A stretch of 64,000 bases of DNA from Polaromonas sp. JS666 (GTDB lineage Bacteria > Pseudomonadota > Gammaproteobacteria > Burkholderiales > Burkholderiaceae_C), in the NCBI RefSeq assembly GCF_900103405.1, contig NZ_FNHX01000001.1, positions 859,447 to 923,446 of the forward strand, read 5' to 3'. The notes below the pieces were generated by a model. The model saw nothing but the letters and a program-made list of their open reading frames with translations. It was not told the DNA's origin and did no database searches. The translations under genes and the position numbers were made by a program. Of the stretch, positions 55,341 through 63,260 are shown piece by piece. Numbering within the stretch: position 1 is the first letter of the stretch; the number at the start of each line of letters is the position of its first letter.

Positions 55341-57658
55341 TCCTCGCCCTCCGGCTTGGGCACGGTGCGCAGCGTGGCGCCTCCGCTGTGAGGTGTATGG
55401 CCCATGGACGTGACCTTGCCGGGCTGGCCTGGCGCGGGCGACATCAGCTGCGCGCCCGTGGCCGTGAGGCGGAACACCGCGTCTATCTTGAGGCCCTTGG
55501 GCAGGCCGTGGGTGATGAAGAGCATGGTGACCTTGCCCTTGAGGGCATTGATGGTTTGCGCGAAGTGTTCGGCCGTGGGGCCGTCGAGCGCGCTGGTGGC
55601 TTCGTCAAACACCAGGATGCTGGGGCGCTTGAGCAGCGCGCGCGCAATGGCGATACGCTGCTTCTGCCCGCCCGAGAGGCCGGCGCCGCGCTCGCCGATT
55701 TCGGTCTGGTAGCCCTGGGGCTGGGCCTCGATGACGCTGTGGATCTCGGCCATCTTGCAGGCGGCGGTGATCTGCTCAAAGGTGGCGTTGGGGCTGGCCA
55801 TCTGCAGGTTGTCGTAGATGGTGCCGCTGAACAGCATGGTCTCTTGCGGCACCACGCCGAAGTGGCTGCGCAGCTCGTTGGCCGAGAGGTAGCGTATGTC
55901 TATGCCGTCGATCAGGATGCGGCCGGCGCTGGGCTGGTAAAAGCCCTGCAGCAGCTTGGCCAAGGTGCTTTTGCCGCAACCCGAGGGGCCCATGATGCCT
56001 ATCATCTGGCCCGGCTTGACATTCAGCGAGAGGTTTTCATACACCAGCGGCAGGTGCTCGGCGTATTTAAAGGCGATGTCGTGGATCTGTATCTCGCCCT
56101 TGCGCGCGGTGTCGCGCGCGGGAATCACTGAATAGGGCTCTATCGGCGCGTTCATCAAGTCGCCCAGGCGCGCGACCGACAGGCTGGCCTGCTGGAACTG
56201 CTGCCACAGGCCCACCAGGCGCAGCATGGGCTGCGAGAGACGGCCCGAGAACATCTGGAAGGCCACCAGCATGCCGATGGTGAACTCCTTGCTGTGCATG
56301 ACGGTGTAAGCGCCTATGCCCAGGATCAGCAGGCTCATCAATTGTTCAAGCAGGTTGGACGCGGTGTTGTAGGTATTGGCCAGCTGCTTGGTGGCGAAGC
56401 CGGCCTGCAAATAGCTGGCGAGGTAGCCGCTGTATTTGCTGTTGAGCTGGGGCTCGAGCTGCAGCGACTTGACGGTTTCCAGGCCCACAACATATTCCGT
56501 GAGGAAAGCCTGGTTGCGCGCGCCCATCTGGAACTGCTCCTGCAGCCGCGCCTGGAACAGCGGCGCCACCACCAGGCTCAGGCCGACGATGACGGCCAGG
56601 ATGGCCAGCACGATCAGCGTCAGGGTGACGCTGTAATAAAACATGATGGCGACGAAGATCAGCAAAAAGGGAAAGTCCAGCACCAGCGTGACGGCCGCGC
56701 TGGCGATGAACTCGCGAATGGTTTCCACGCCGTGCAGCCGCGCCGCGATGACGCCGGTGGGCCGGTGCTGGAAGTACAGCGGCGGCAGCTTGAACAAACG
56801 CTCGAACACCGAGGAGCCCAGCACCGCATCGACCCGGTTGCCGGTGTGCAGCACCAGGTATTGGCGCAACCAGGACAGCGCCGCGGAGAAAGTCATGAAC
56901 ACCAGCATGCCGATGGCGATGACGATGAGCGTGCTTTCGGTGCGGTGCACCACCACCTTGTCGATGATGGCCTGGGTAAAGAGCGGCGCGGCCAGCGCGA
57001 TGAGCTGGATGACCAGGGAGGCCAGCAGCACCTCCTGCCAGAGTTTTTTGTGCTTGAGCAGCTCGGGCACAAACCAGCTGAAACCGAATTTGCGCGACTG
57101 CCGCGCCTGGGCGTCGCTGTCGGGGTCGGCGGCCGGGTCGGCCTGCGGCGTCACGCGCGTGATGTGGCCGCTGTAGCGCAGGGCAAACTCGGCCAGCTCC
57201 AGCGTGCGCGGGTTGGCGTCGCCGGCTTCGATCAGCAGCAGCTTGGTGGCATCGGCCTGCAGGACCAGGGCGGGCGCTGTTTGTTCGGGTGCCTGCGCTT
57301 CTTCCGTGCCGGGGTCTTTTGGGTCCTCACCGGCCGCCTGGGCCGGAGCGGGGTTGGCCGCCTTGGGCTGCAGCCAGGCGATCAGTGGAAAACTTTCCTT
57401 GTTCAGCTTTTCGGCCTTGGCCTTGTGGTGAACAGCGTCAAAGCCGTAGGCCTGCATGGCCTCCAGCAAGGAGCGGGTTGTGTAAGGCGCCGCCAATTGC
57501 TGCCGCGCCAGCGCATCCGAAAACGGCTTGCGATGTAAGGCGCAGACCCCCTGCAATGCCCAGAAGAAGGCATCGCCCGATACTTTTTTATCCATCATCC
57601 CCGACCCGTTGCGCTTGAACCAGCTACTGTTATTTGTCGCGCCACTTGCGCGTTTCAT
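55337..57658 (-). CDS. Type I secretion ABC exporter (HlyB-like, C39-like domain)
   Basis: ATP-driven exporter of 773 residues. An N-terminal C39-peptidase-like domain (1 to about 200) lacks the catalytic Cys of true C39 peptidases, as in HlyB, where it is a substrate-docking domain; it contains an extra Pro/Ala/Glu-rich stretch near 95-130. The membrane domain spans about 210-500, then the ATPase: Walker A GPSGCGKST near 556, signature LSGGQKQR near 663, Walker B ILVFDEATSALD near 688. A 40-residue tail follows the last strand. The ATG at 57658 is preceded by AGGAG at good spacing, which favours it over the Met-Met pair at 57598. It is the first gene of the RTX operon. Confidence 0.96.
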   Translation of the reverse strand: MKRASGATNNSSWFKRNGSGMMDKKVSGDAFFWALQGVCALHRKPFSDALARQQLAAPYTTRSLLEAMQAYGFDAVHHKAKAEKLNKESFPLIAWLQPKAANPAPAQAAGEDPKDPGTEEAQAPEQTAPALVLQADATKLLLIEAGDANPRTLELAEFALRYSGHITRVTPQADPAADPDSDAQARQSRKFGFSWFVPELLKHKKLWQEVLLASLVIQLIALAAPLFTQAIIDKVVVHRTESTLIVIAIGMLVFMTFSAALSWLRQYLVLHTGNRVDAVLGSSVFERLFKLPPLYFQHRPTGVIAARLHGVETIREFIASAAVTLVLDFPFLLIFVAIMFYYSVTLTLIVLAILAVIVGLSLVVAPLFQARLQEQFQMGARNQAFLTEYVVGLETVKSLQLEPQLNSKYSGYLASYLQAGFATKQLANTYNTASNLLEQLMSLLILGIGAYTVMHSKEFTIGMLVAFQMFSGRLSQPMLRLVGLWQQFQQASLSVARLGDLMNAPIEPYSVIPARDTARKGEIQIHDIAFKYAEHLPLVYENLSLNVKPGQMIGIMGPSGCGKSTLAKLLQGFYQPSAGRILIDGIDIRYLSANELRSHFGVVPQETMLFSGTIYDNLQMASPNATFEQITAACKMAEIHSVIEAQPQGYQTEIGERGAGLSGGQKQRIAIARALLKRPSILVFDEATSALDGPTAEHFAQTINALKGKVTMLFITHGLPKGLKIDAVFRLTATGAQLMSPAPGQPGKVTSMGHTPHSGGATLRTVPKPEGEE

Positions 57659-57760
57659 TTATCTCCTGCCAGTGCGCCTCCTGGCGCCTGCTAACACGGC
57701 CGGATCAGTTTAGAGTCAAAAAACACTTGGCAACTACTATTTCTTCTTCTGTGTTGCATT

Positions 57761-57875
57761 CCTGGAATTTTTTCCAGGGAAAACCAGTGCATTTGTAAAT
57801 GGGCCGACATTTGCGGCCGCAGGCCTCCTCTAAACAGAGGAGCCCGCAACAGCAGCAGGCAAAGCCCTTGCCTGC
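57761..57875. promoter_or_regulatory. Three consecutive hairpins upstream of the type I secretion operon
   Basis: Within the 277-base region between the exporter gene and the divergent dioxygenase gene are CCTGGAA-TTTT-TTCCAGG (57761-57778), CTCCTCT-AAAC-AGAGGAG (57825-57842) and GCAGGCAA-AGCCC-TTGCCTGC (57855-57875). The first could be an operator or leader hairpin of the operon; the other two could belong to either transcript. No standard promoter is clear on either strand. Confidence 0.5.
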
Positions 57876-57935
57876 GCCATGGCACGGCCAAGCCGCAATA
57901 ATTGATCCCGAACACCCCCTATATTCGTGTCCGCC

Positions 57936-58283
57936 ATGATTCAACGCCCCGAAAACATCCACCGCCACTACCACGCCCATCTCTATTTCGGGCCGGACAC
58001 CGTGGAGCAGGCGCGCGCGCTGGCAAGCCGGGCCGGCGAGTTGTTCCATGTGGGTGTGGGCCGCGTGCATGAACGCGAAGTGGGGCCGCACCCGCGCTGG
58101 AGCTGCCAGCTGTCGTTTGACAGCGCGGAGTTCGACCGCATCATCCCCTGGCTGGAGAGCGAGCGCCAGGGCCTGGATGTGTTTGTGCACGGGGTGACGG
58201 GTGACGACCTGGCGGACCACACCACGCATGCCTCATGGCTGGGCCAGCCGGCCGAGCTCAAGCTCGAGATGTTCAGGCGTTGA
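57936..58283 (+). CDS. DOPA 4,5-dioxygenase family protein
   Basis: Small aromatic-ring-cleaving dioxygenase-like protein, 115 residues. Conserved features: IHRHYHAHLYFGPDTVEQA with the first metal His, FHVGVGRVHEREVGPHPRWSCQLSF with His residues likely to complete the site, and DVFVHGVTGDDLADHTTHASWLG. Family members are usually 110-120 residues, so this is full length. The start is between ATG at 57936 and GTG at 57927; neither has a clear ribosome site. The physiological substrate is unknown; bacterial members act on catecholic compounds in vitro. Confidence 0.85.
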   Translation: MIQRPENIHRHYHAHLYFGPDTVEQARALASRAGELFHVGVGRVHEREVGPHPRWSCQLSFDSAEFDRIIPWLESERQGLDVFVHGVTGDDLADHTTHASWLGQPAELKLEMFRR

Positions 58284-58286
58284 GGT

Positions 58287-59354
58287 TCAGGCGCTGAGCT
58301 TGCGAGGGGCCAACCGCAGGGGCGCGGATTCCACCCAGCGGTACAGCGCCTGCCCCGCGAGCAGGGACAGCACAAACGCCAGCAGCATGCCCAGCGCATT
58401 CGCGGCAAGCTGCGTGGGCCAGAAGTGGCTGACCACGGCATTGACCAGCAGGCAGACCGGGAAGTGGATCAGGAACACCGAGTACGAGATGCGGCCCAGC
58501 TGCTGGAGCCGGCGCTGCCGCAGCCAGCGCAGCGGCCAGGCATCTTGCGGCGCGCCGCTGAGCCACACCAGGACCAGCGCAGTCACCACGGCCACGACCA
58601 GCCGCCCCCGGAAATCCAGCGCCAGGGCCAGCGTGCCCAGGACGGCAATGGCCGAGAGCCAAAACCCGCGGCGCGCACCCGCCTCGCGTGAAGCCCAGAA
58701 GGCCAGCATGCCCAGCGCGTAAGCGCCGAAGAAGTACAGCGCGGTGATGTCAAAGGACGGTTGCCGGTTGAACACCAGCAAGGACAGCAACGCGATCAGC
58801 AAAACGGCCATGGCGCCCGCCGACACCGCCGTGCTGGTGCGCAGGCGCCGCGAAGCGGCAAACACCAGCACCGCCACCGCGTAAAGCTGAAGATCCATCG
58901 CCACATACCAGACGCCGGCCGACAGCGACTCCTGGCCCAGCAGGTCCTGCAGCAACAGGCCATGGGCCAGCAACTGCAGCAGCGTGGGCGCCGCGGGCAC
59001 CGAGGGGTGGTCAAACCAGGGCCTGAGCAGCGCGGCCACCAGAACGCTGGCGGCCAGTGCCACCAGATAGGGTTTCACCAAGCGGCCATAACGGCGCAGG
59101 ATCAAAGGCCCGGCGGCGTCGAACACAGCCGTGCCCTTTGGCGCCAGCGAGGCGGCGGCCAGGAAGCCGCCCACCACCAGGAAGAGCTGCACCGCCATGC
59201 GGCCGTAGTCATAAAGCCAGTCCATGAGCCCGGGCGCATAGCCGTAGACCACGTCCGACATGGGTCCGTAAAAAGCCAGGTGGTGCCAGACGATGAGCAC
59301 GCAGGCCAGGCCTTTGAGGGCGTCAAGGCCCTGGAGGCGCTGAGGTGCCGTCAT
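58287..59354 (-). CDS. Acyltransferase 3 family membrane protein
   Basis: Integral membrane acyltransferase of 355 residues with about ten hydrophobic segments. The family signature near the N-terminus is LQGLDALKGLACVLIVWHHLAFYG with the catalytic His in WHH, and an R/K-rich GRLVKPYLVALAAS region follows. Such proteins O-acetylate or acylate surface polysaccharides, lipid A, peptidoglycan or secreted metabolites. No polysaccharide genes are adjacent, so the acceptor cannot be guessed. The stop is 3 bases from the convergent dioxygenase stop codon. Confidence 0.9.
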   Translation of the reverse strand: MTAPQRLQGLDALKGLACVLIVWHHLAFYGPMSDVVYGYAPGLMDWLYDYGRMAVQLFLVVGGFLAAASLAPKGTAVFDAAGPLILRRYGRLVKPYLVALAASVLVAALLRPWFDHPSVPAAPTLLQLLAHGLLLQDLLGQESLSAGVWYVAMDLQLYAVAVLVFAASRRLRTSTAVSAGAMAVLLIALLSLLVFNRQPSFDITALYFFGAYALGMLAFWASREAGARRGFWLSAIAVLGTLALALDFRGRLVVAVVTALVLVWLSGAPQDAWPLRWLRQRRLQQLGRISYSVFLIHFPVCLLVNAVVSHFWPTQLAANALGMLLAFVLSLLAGQALYRWVESAPLRLAPRKLSA

Positions 59355-59372
59355 CAGGTCGCTACCGAATTG

Positions 59373-60335
59373 CTAGGCGCAGACCCGCTGGCGCGCGTCA
59401 AAGTATTCGCGCTTGAGCTGCTCCACAAAGGCTGCGGCGCTTTGCACCTTGCTGACGGCGCCTATGCCCTGGCCGCAGCCCCAGATGTCTTTCCAGGCCT
59501 TGGACTTGCTGCCTTCGCCGCCGCCGAAGTTCATGGTCTTGACGTCGCCCTCGGGCAGGTTGTCCGGGTCCATGCCGGCCGCGCGAATCGAAGGCGCGAG
59601 GTAGTTGCCGTGCACGCCGGTAAACAGGCTGCTGTAGACGATGTCGTCGGAACTGCCGTCGACGATGGCCTGCTTGTAGGCGTCGGCGGCGCGCGCCTCG
59701 TCGGTGGCGATGAAGGCCGAGCCTATATAAGCAAAGTCGGCGCCCATGGCCTGCGCGGCCAGCACCGCGCCGCCGGTGGAGATGGCGCCCGACAGCGCCA
59801 GCGGGCCGTCAAACCACTGGCGAATTTCCTGGATCAGCGCAAAAGGGCTTTTGACGCCCGCATGGCCGCCCGCACCGGCGGCCACGGCCACCAGGCCGTC
59901 CGCGCCTTTTTCAATCGCCTTGCGCGCGAACTTGTTGTTGATGATGTCGTGCAGGACCACCCCGCCGTAGCTGTGCGCCGCCGCATTGATGTCCTCGCGC
60001 GCGCCCAGGCTGGTGATGTAGATGGGCACCTTGTATTTCACGCACAGCTCCATGTCGTGCTCCAGCCTGTCGTTGGACTTGTGCACGATCTGGTTGATGG
60101 CAAAGGGCGCGGCGGGCTTGTCGGGGTTGGCCTTGTTGTGGGCGGCCAGCGTCTCGGTGATTTCGGCCAGCCACTCATCGAGCTGCGATGCCGGGCGCGC
60201 ATTGAGCGCGGGCATGGCGCCCACCACGCCGGCCTTGCACTGCGCGATGACCAGCTTGGGGTTGCTGATGATGAAGAGCGGCGAGCCGATGATGGGCAAG
60301 GGCAGCTGGTTCAATGCGCCGGGCAGTCTGGACAT
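59373..60335 (-). CDS. Nitronate monooxygenase (2-nitropropane dioxygenase family)
   Basis: FMN-dependent TIM-barrel protein of 320 residues. Motifs: LPIIGSPLFIISNPKLVIAQCKAGVVGAMPALNAR, KYKVPIYITSLGA, KGADGLVAVAAGAGGHAG, LSGAISTGGAVLAAQAMGADFAYIGSAFIATDEARA, which together define the NPD/NMO family and carry the FMN phosphate loop. Oxidises nitronates such as propionate 3-nitronate in characterised relatives; other members are enoyl reductases, so the reaction is not certain. The ATG at 60335 has GGAG at good spacing. It is followed upstream by the acyl-CoA dehydrogenase gene in the same direction. Confidence 0.88.
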   Translation of the reverse strand: MSRLPGALNQLPLPIIGSPLFIISNPKLVIAQCKAGVVGAMPALNARPASQLDEWLAEITETLAAHNKANPDKPAAPFAINQIVHKSNDRLEHDMELCVKYKVPIYITSLGAREDINAAAHSYGGVVLHDIINNKFARKAIEKGADGLVAVAAGAGGHAGVKSPFALIQEIRQWFDGPLALSGAISTGGAVLAAQAMGADFAYIGSAFIATDEARAADAYKQAIVDGSSDDIVYSSLFTGVHGNYLAPSIRAAGMDPDNLPEGDVKTMNFGGGEGSKSKAWKDIWGCGQGIGAVSKVQSAAAFVEQLKREYFDARQRVCA

Positions 60336-60408
60336 GGTGGCTCCGTGGGTATCAAAGACAGGGGGATTCAGGAAAACAGGCTGCCGCCGGTGAGTGGCGG
60401 CAGCCCTG

Positions 60409-62199
60409 TCAGAACGCGTCCAGCGCCAGCGCGGTCACGCTGTCGGCGCCTTCGACAATGCTGTCGCGCAGGCCGGGGGCCTTGGTCAGCAAGTGGTCGG
60501 CGTAAAAACGCGCGGTGGTGACTTTGGCCTGCATGAAGGCCACGTCGGTCCCCTGCGCGATCTGTTCCTGCGCCACCAGCAGCGAACGGGCCATCTGCCA
60601 GCCGGCGACCACATTGCCCGCGAGCATCAGATAGGGCACGCTGCCGGCGAACACCGCATTGGGGCTGGCCTTGGTATTGCCGGCCACAAAATCCACCACA
60701 TCGACAAAGGCCTCACGCGCGGCCTTCAGGCGTTTGGCCACAGCGACGGCATCCGCATTGCCCTGCTTGACGAGTTGTTTTTCGGTGGCTTCGATCTGGC
60801 CGGCAATCGCCTTGGCCACCTGGCCGCCGTCGCGCGAGGTCTTGCGGCCTATCAGGTCGTTGGCCTGGATGGCGGTCGTGCCTTCGTAAATCGTCAGGAT
60901 CTTGGCGTCGCGGTAATACTGCGCCGCGCCGGTTTCCTCGATAAAGCCCATGCCGCCATGCACCTGCACGCCCAGCGAGGTGACTTCCAGGCTCATCTCG
61001 GTGCTGTAGCCCTTGACCAGCGGCACCATGAATTCATAAAAAGCCTGGTTCTGCTTGCGCACCTCGGCATCGGGATGGTGGTGGGCCGCGTCGTAAGCCG
61101 CGGCGGCCACAGAGGCCATGGCCCGGCAGCCTTCGGTGTAGGCGCGCATGGTCATCAACATGCGCTTGACGTCGGGGTGGTGGATGATGGGCGCGCTGGC
61201 CTTGATCGAACCATCGACGGGCCGGCTCTGCACGCGGTCTTTCGAAAACGCCACGGCCTTCTGGTAGGCGCGCTCGGCAATCGCGATGCCCTGCATGCCG
61301 ACGGCGTAGCGCGCGGAGTTCATCATGATGAACATGTATTCGAGGCCGCGGTTTTCCTCGCCGACGATGTAGCCCACGGCGCCGCCATGGTCGCCGTACT
61401 GCAGCACAGCGGTGGGCGAGGCCTTGATGCCCATCTTGTGTTCAATGCTCACGCAGTGCACGTCGTTGCGCGCGCCCAGGGCGCCGTCCTTGCCGACCAT
61501 GAACTTGGGCACGACAAACAGGCTGATGCCTTTGACGCCTTCGGGCGCGCCCGTCACGCGGGCCAGCACCAGGTGCACGATGTTCTCGGCCATGTCGTGC
61601 TCACCATAGGTGATAAAGATCTTGGTGCCGAAAATCTTGTAAGTGCCGTCGGGCTGGGGCTCGGCACGGCTGCGCACCATGGCCAGGTCCGAGCCGGCCT
61701 GCGGCTCGGTCAGGTTCATGGTGCCTGTCCACTGGCCGCTCACGAGTTTTTCGAGGTAGACCGCCTTGAGATCATCGGAGCCGGCAGTCAGCAGCGCCTC
61801 GATGGCGCCGTCGCTGAGCAGCGGGCACAGCGCGAAGCTCATGTTGGCCGAGTTGAGCATTTCGCCGCAGGCCGCGCCTATGGTCTTGGGCAGGCCCTGG
61901 CCGCCGAAATCAGCCGGGTGCTGCAGGCCTTGCCAGCCGCCTTCGACGTATTGCTTGAACGCTTCCTTGAAGCCGGGCGTGGTGGTGACTTCGCCGTTTT
62001 TCCAGCTCGAGGGATTGATGTCGCCGTCGCGGTTCAGCGGGGCCAGCACGCCTTCATTGAATTTCGCGCATTCCTCGAGCACCGCCTGCGCGGTGTCCAG
62101 GCCGGCCTCTTCAAAGCCCGGGATTTTGGCGATCTGTTCGATATTGGCCAGGTGCTGGATGTCAAACAGCATGTCCTTGACGGGGGCGGTGTAGCTCAT
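60409..62199 (-). CDS. Acyl-CoA dehydrogenase with C-terminal extension
   Basis: FAD-dependent acyl-CoA dehydrogenase of 596 residues, longer than the usual 380-400 because of an N-terminal extension and a C-terminal domain. Core signatures: TGTMNLTEPQAGSDLAMVRS (flavin-binding), IFITYGEHD, GVQVHGGMGFIEETGAAQYYRDAKILTIYEGTTAIQANDL. The start is placed at the ATG at 62199, with GGAGAC upstream; an earlier in-frame codon at 62232 gives an unlikely N-terminus. It passes electrons to ETF, whose alpha and beta genes lie directly upstream on the same strand. Physiological acyl-CoA substrate is unknown. Confidence 0.93.
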   Translation of the reverse strand: MSYTAPVKDMLFDIQHLANIEQIAKIPGFEEAGLDTAQAVLEECAKFNEGVLAPLNRDGDINPSSWKNGEVTTTPGFKEAFKQYVEGGWQGLQHPADFGGQGLPKTIGAACGEMLNSANMSFALCPLLSDGAIEALLTAGSDDLKAVYLEKLVSGQWTGTMNLTEPQAGSDLAMVRSRAEPQPDGTYKIFGTKIFITYGEHDMAENIVHLVLARVTGAPEGVKGISLFVVPKFMVGKDGALGARNDVHCVSIEHKMGIKASPTAVLQYGDHGGAVGYIVGEENRGLEYMFIMMNSARYAVGMQGIAIAERAYQKAVAFSKDRVQSRPVDGSIKASAPIIHHPDVKRMLMTMRAYTEGCRAMASVAAAAYDAAHHHPDAEVRKQNQAFYEFMVPLVKGYSTEMSLEVTSLGVQVHGGMGFIEETGAAQYYRDAKILTIYEGTTAIQANDLIGRKTSRDGGQVAKAIAGQIEATEKQLVKQGNADAVAVAKRLKAAREAFVDVVDFVAGNTKASPNAVFAGSVPYLMLAGNVVAGWQMARSLLVAQEQIAQGTDVAFMQAKVTTARFYADHLLTKAPGLRDSIVEGADSVTALALDAF

Positions 62200-62220
62200 T
62201 TTTGTCTCCGAAATTCTTGC

Positions 62221-62310
62221 TCCTTCCCCCACTGGGGGGAAGGTTGGGAGGGGGCCGCAGCGAGCGCTGCCGACCCTCCCCCCTGCCCTCCCCCAACAGG
62301 GGAGGGAGTT
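62221..62310. repeat. REP-like GC-rich intergenic element
   Basis: CCTTCCCCC-N4-GGGGGAAGG (62222-62243) and CCCTCCCC-N5-GGGGAGGG (62286-62306) flank the near palindrome GCAGCG-AGC-GCTGC. The two end hairpins are related to one another in arm sequence. It lies between the acyl-CoA dehydrogenase and etfA genes, the kind of site where REP/BIME elements sit. Confidence 0.7.
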
Positions 62311-62316
62311 CAGTAC

Positions 62317-63249
62317 TTACAGTGCCGCAACCAGCTCAGGCACGGCCGTGAACAGGTCGGCTTCCAGGCCGTAGTCGGCCACGCTGAAGATGGGCGCTTC
62401 GGGGTCCTTGTTGATCGCCACAATGACCTTGCTGTCCTTCATGCCGGCCAAGTGCTGGATCGCGCCGGAAATACCAGCGGCGATATAGAGCTGGGGCGCC
62501 ACGATCTTGCCGGTCTGGCCCACCTGCCAGTCGTTGGGCGCATAACCCGCATCGACGGCGGCCCGGCTCGCGCCCAGGGCCGCGCCCAGCTTGTCGGCCA
62601 GCGGCGTCAGCACTTCGCTGAACTTCTCGCTGGAGCCCAGCGCGCGTCCGCCCGAAACAATGATCTTGGCCGCCGTCAGCTCGGGGCGGTCGCTCTTGGC
62701 GATCTCCGAGCCCAGGAAGCTCGACTTGCCGCTGTCGGCCACACCGGCCGGCGTTTCGATCGCGGCCGAGCCGCCGCTGGCGGCTGCCGCGTCAAAGCCC
62801 GTGGTGCGCACGGTGATGACTTTGGTGGCGTCCAGGCTTTGCACGATGGCGATCGCGTTGCCGGCGTAAATCGGGCGCTCAAAGGTGTCGGCAGCATCAA
62901 CCTTGGTGATGTCGGAGATCTGGCCCACGTCCAGCGTCGCGGCCACGCGCGGGGCGATGTTCTTGCCCGAGGCGGTGGCGGGAAACAGGATGTGCGAATA
63001 AGCGGAGGCAATGGCCACCACCTGGGCGGCCATGTTCTCGGCCAGGCCGTGGGCGAAGTGCTCGCCTTCGACATGGATGACTTTGGCGACGCCGGCAATC
63101 GCGGCGGCGGCCTTGGCGGCGGCTTCGGCGCCCTTGCCGGCCACCAGCACGTGGACTTCACCGCCGCACTGGGCGGCAGCGGTCACGGTGTTCAGGGTCG
63201 CTGGCTTGATGCTGGCGTTGTCGTGTTCGGCAATAACGAGTGCGGTCAT
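62317..63249 (-). CDS. etfA: Electron transfer flavoprotein alpha subunit
   Basis: FAD-binding subunit of 310 residues that accepts electrons from acyl-CoA dehydrogenases. The N-terminal domain begins [11 protein letters not shown]; the C-terminal FAD domain shows the diagnostic [78 protein letters not shown]. The ATG at 63249 is the obvious start, 11 bases after the etfB stop. It is transcribed with etfB and probably the acyl-CoA dehydrogenase gene, though a REP-like element separates it from the latter. Confidence 0.97.
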   Translation of the reverse strand: MTALVIAEHDNASIKPATLNTVTAAAQCGGEVHVLVAGKGAEAAAKAAAAIAGVAKVIHVEGEHFAHGLAENMAAQVVAIASAYSHILFPATASGKNIAPRVAATLDVGQISDITKVDAADTFERPIYAGNAIAIVQSLDATKVITVRTTGFDAAAASGGSAAIETPAGVADSGKSSFLGSEIAKSDRPELTAAKIIVSGGRALGSSEKFSEVLTPLADKLGAALGASRAAVDAGYAPNDWQVGQTGKIVAPQLYIAAGISGAIQHLAGMKDSKVIVAINKDPEAPIFSVADYGLEADLFTAVPELVAAL

Positions 63250-63260
63250 GTCATCAGTCC

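Noticed and set aside
57595..57598. Met-Met pair at 57598 and 57595 as start of the type I exporter
   Set aside because: The ATG at 57658 has a better ribosome site (AGGAG at good spacing); the internal pair has only a run of G directly before it.
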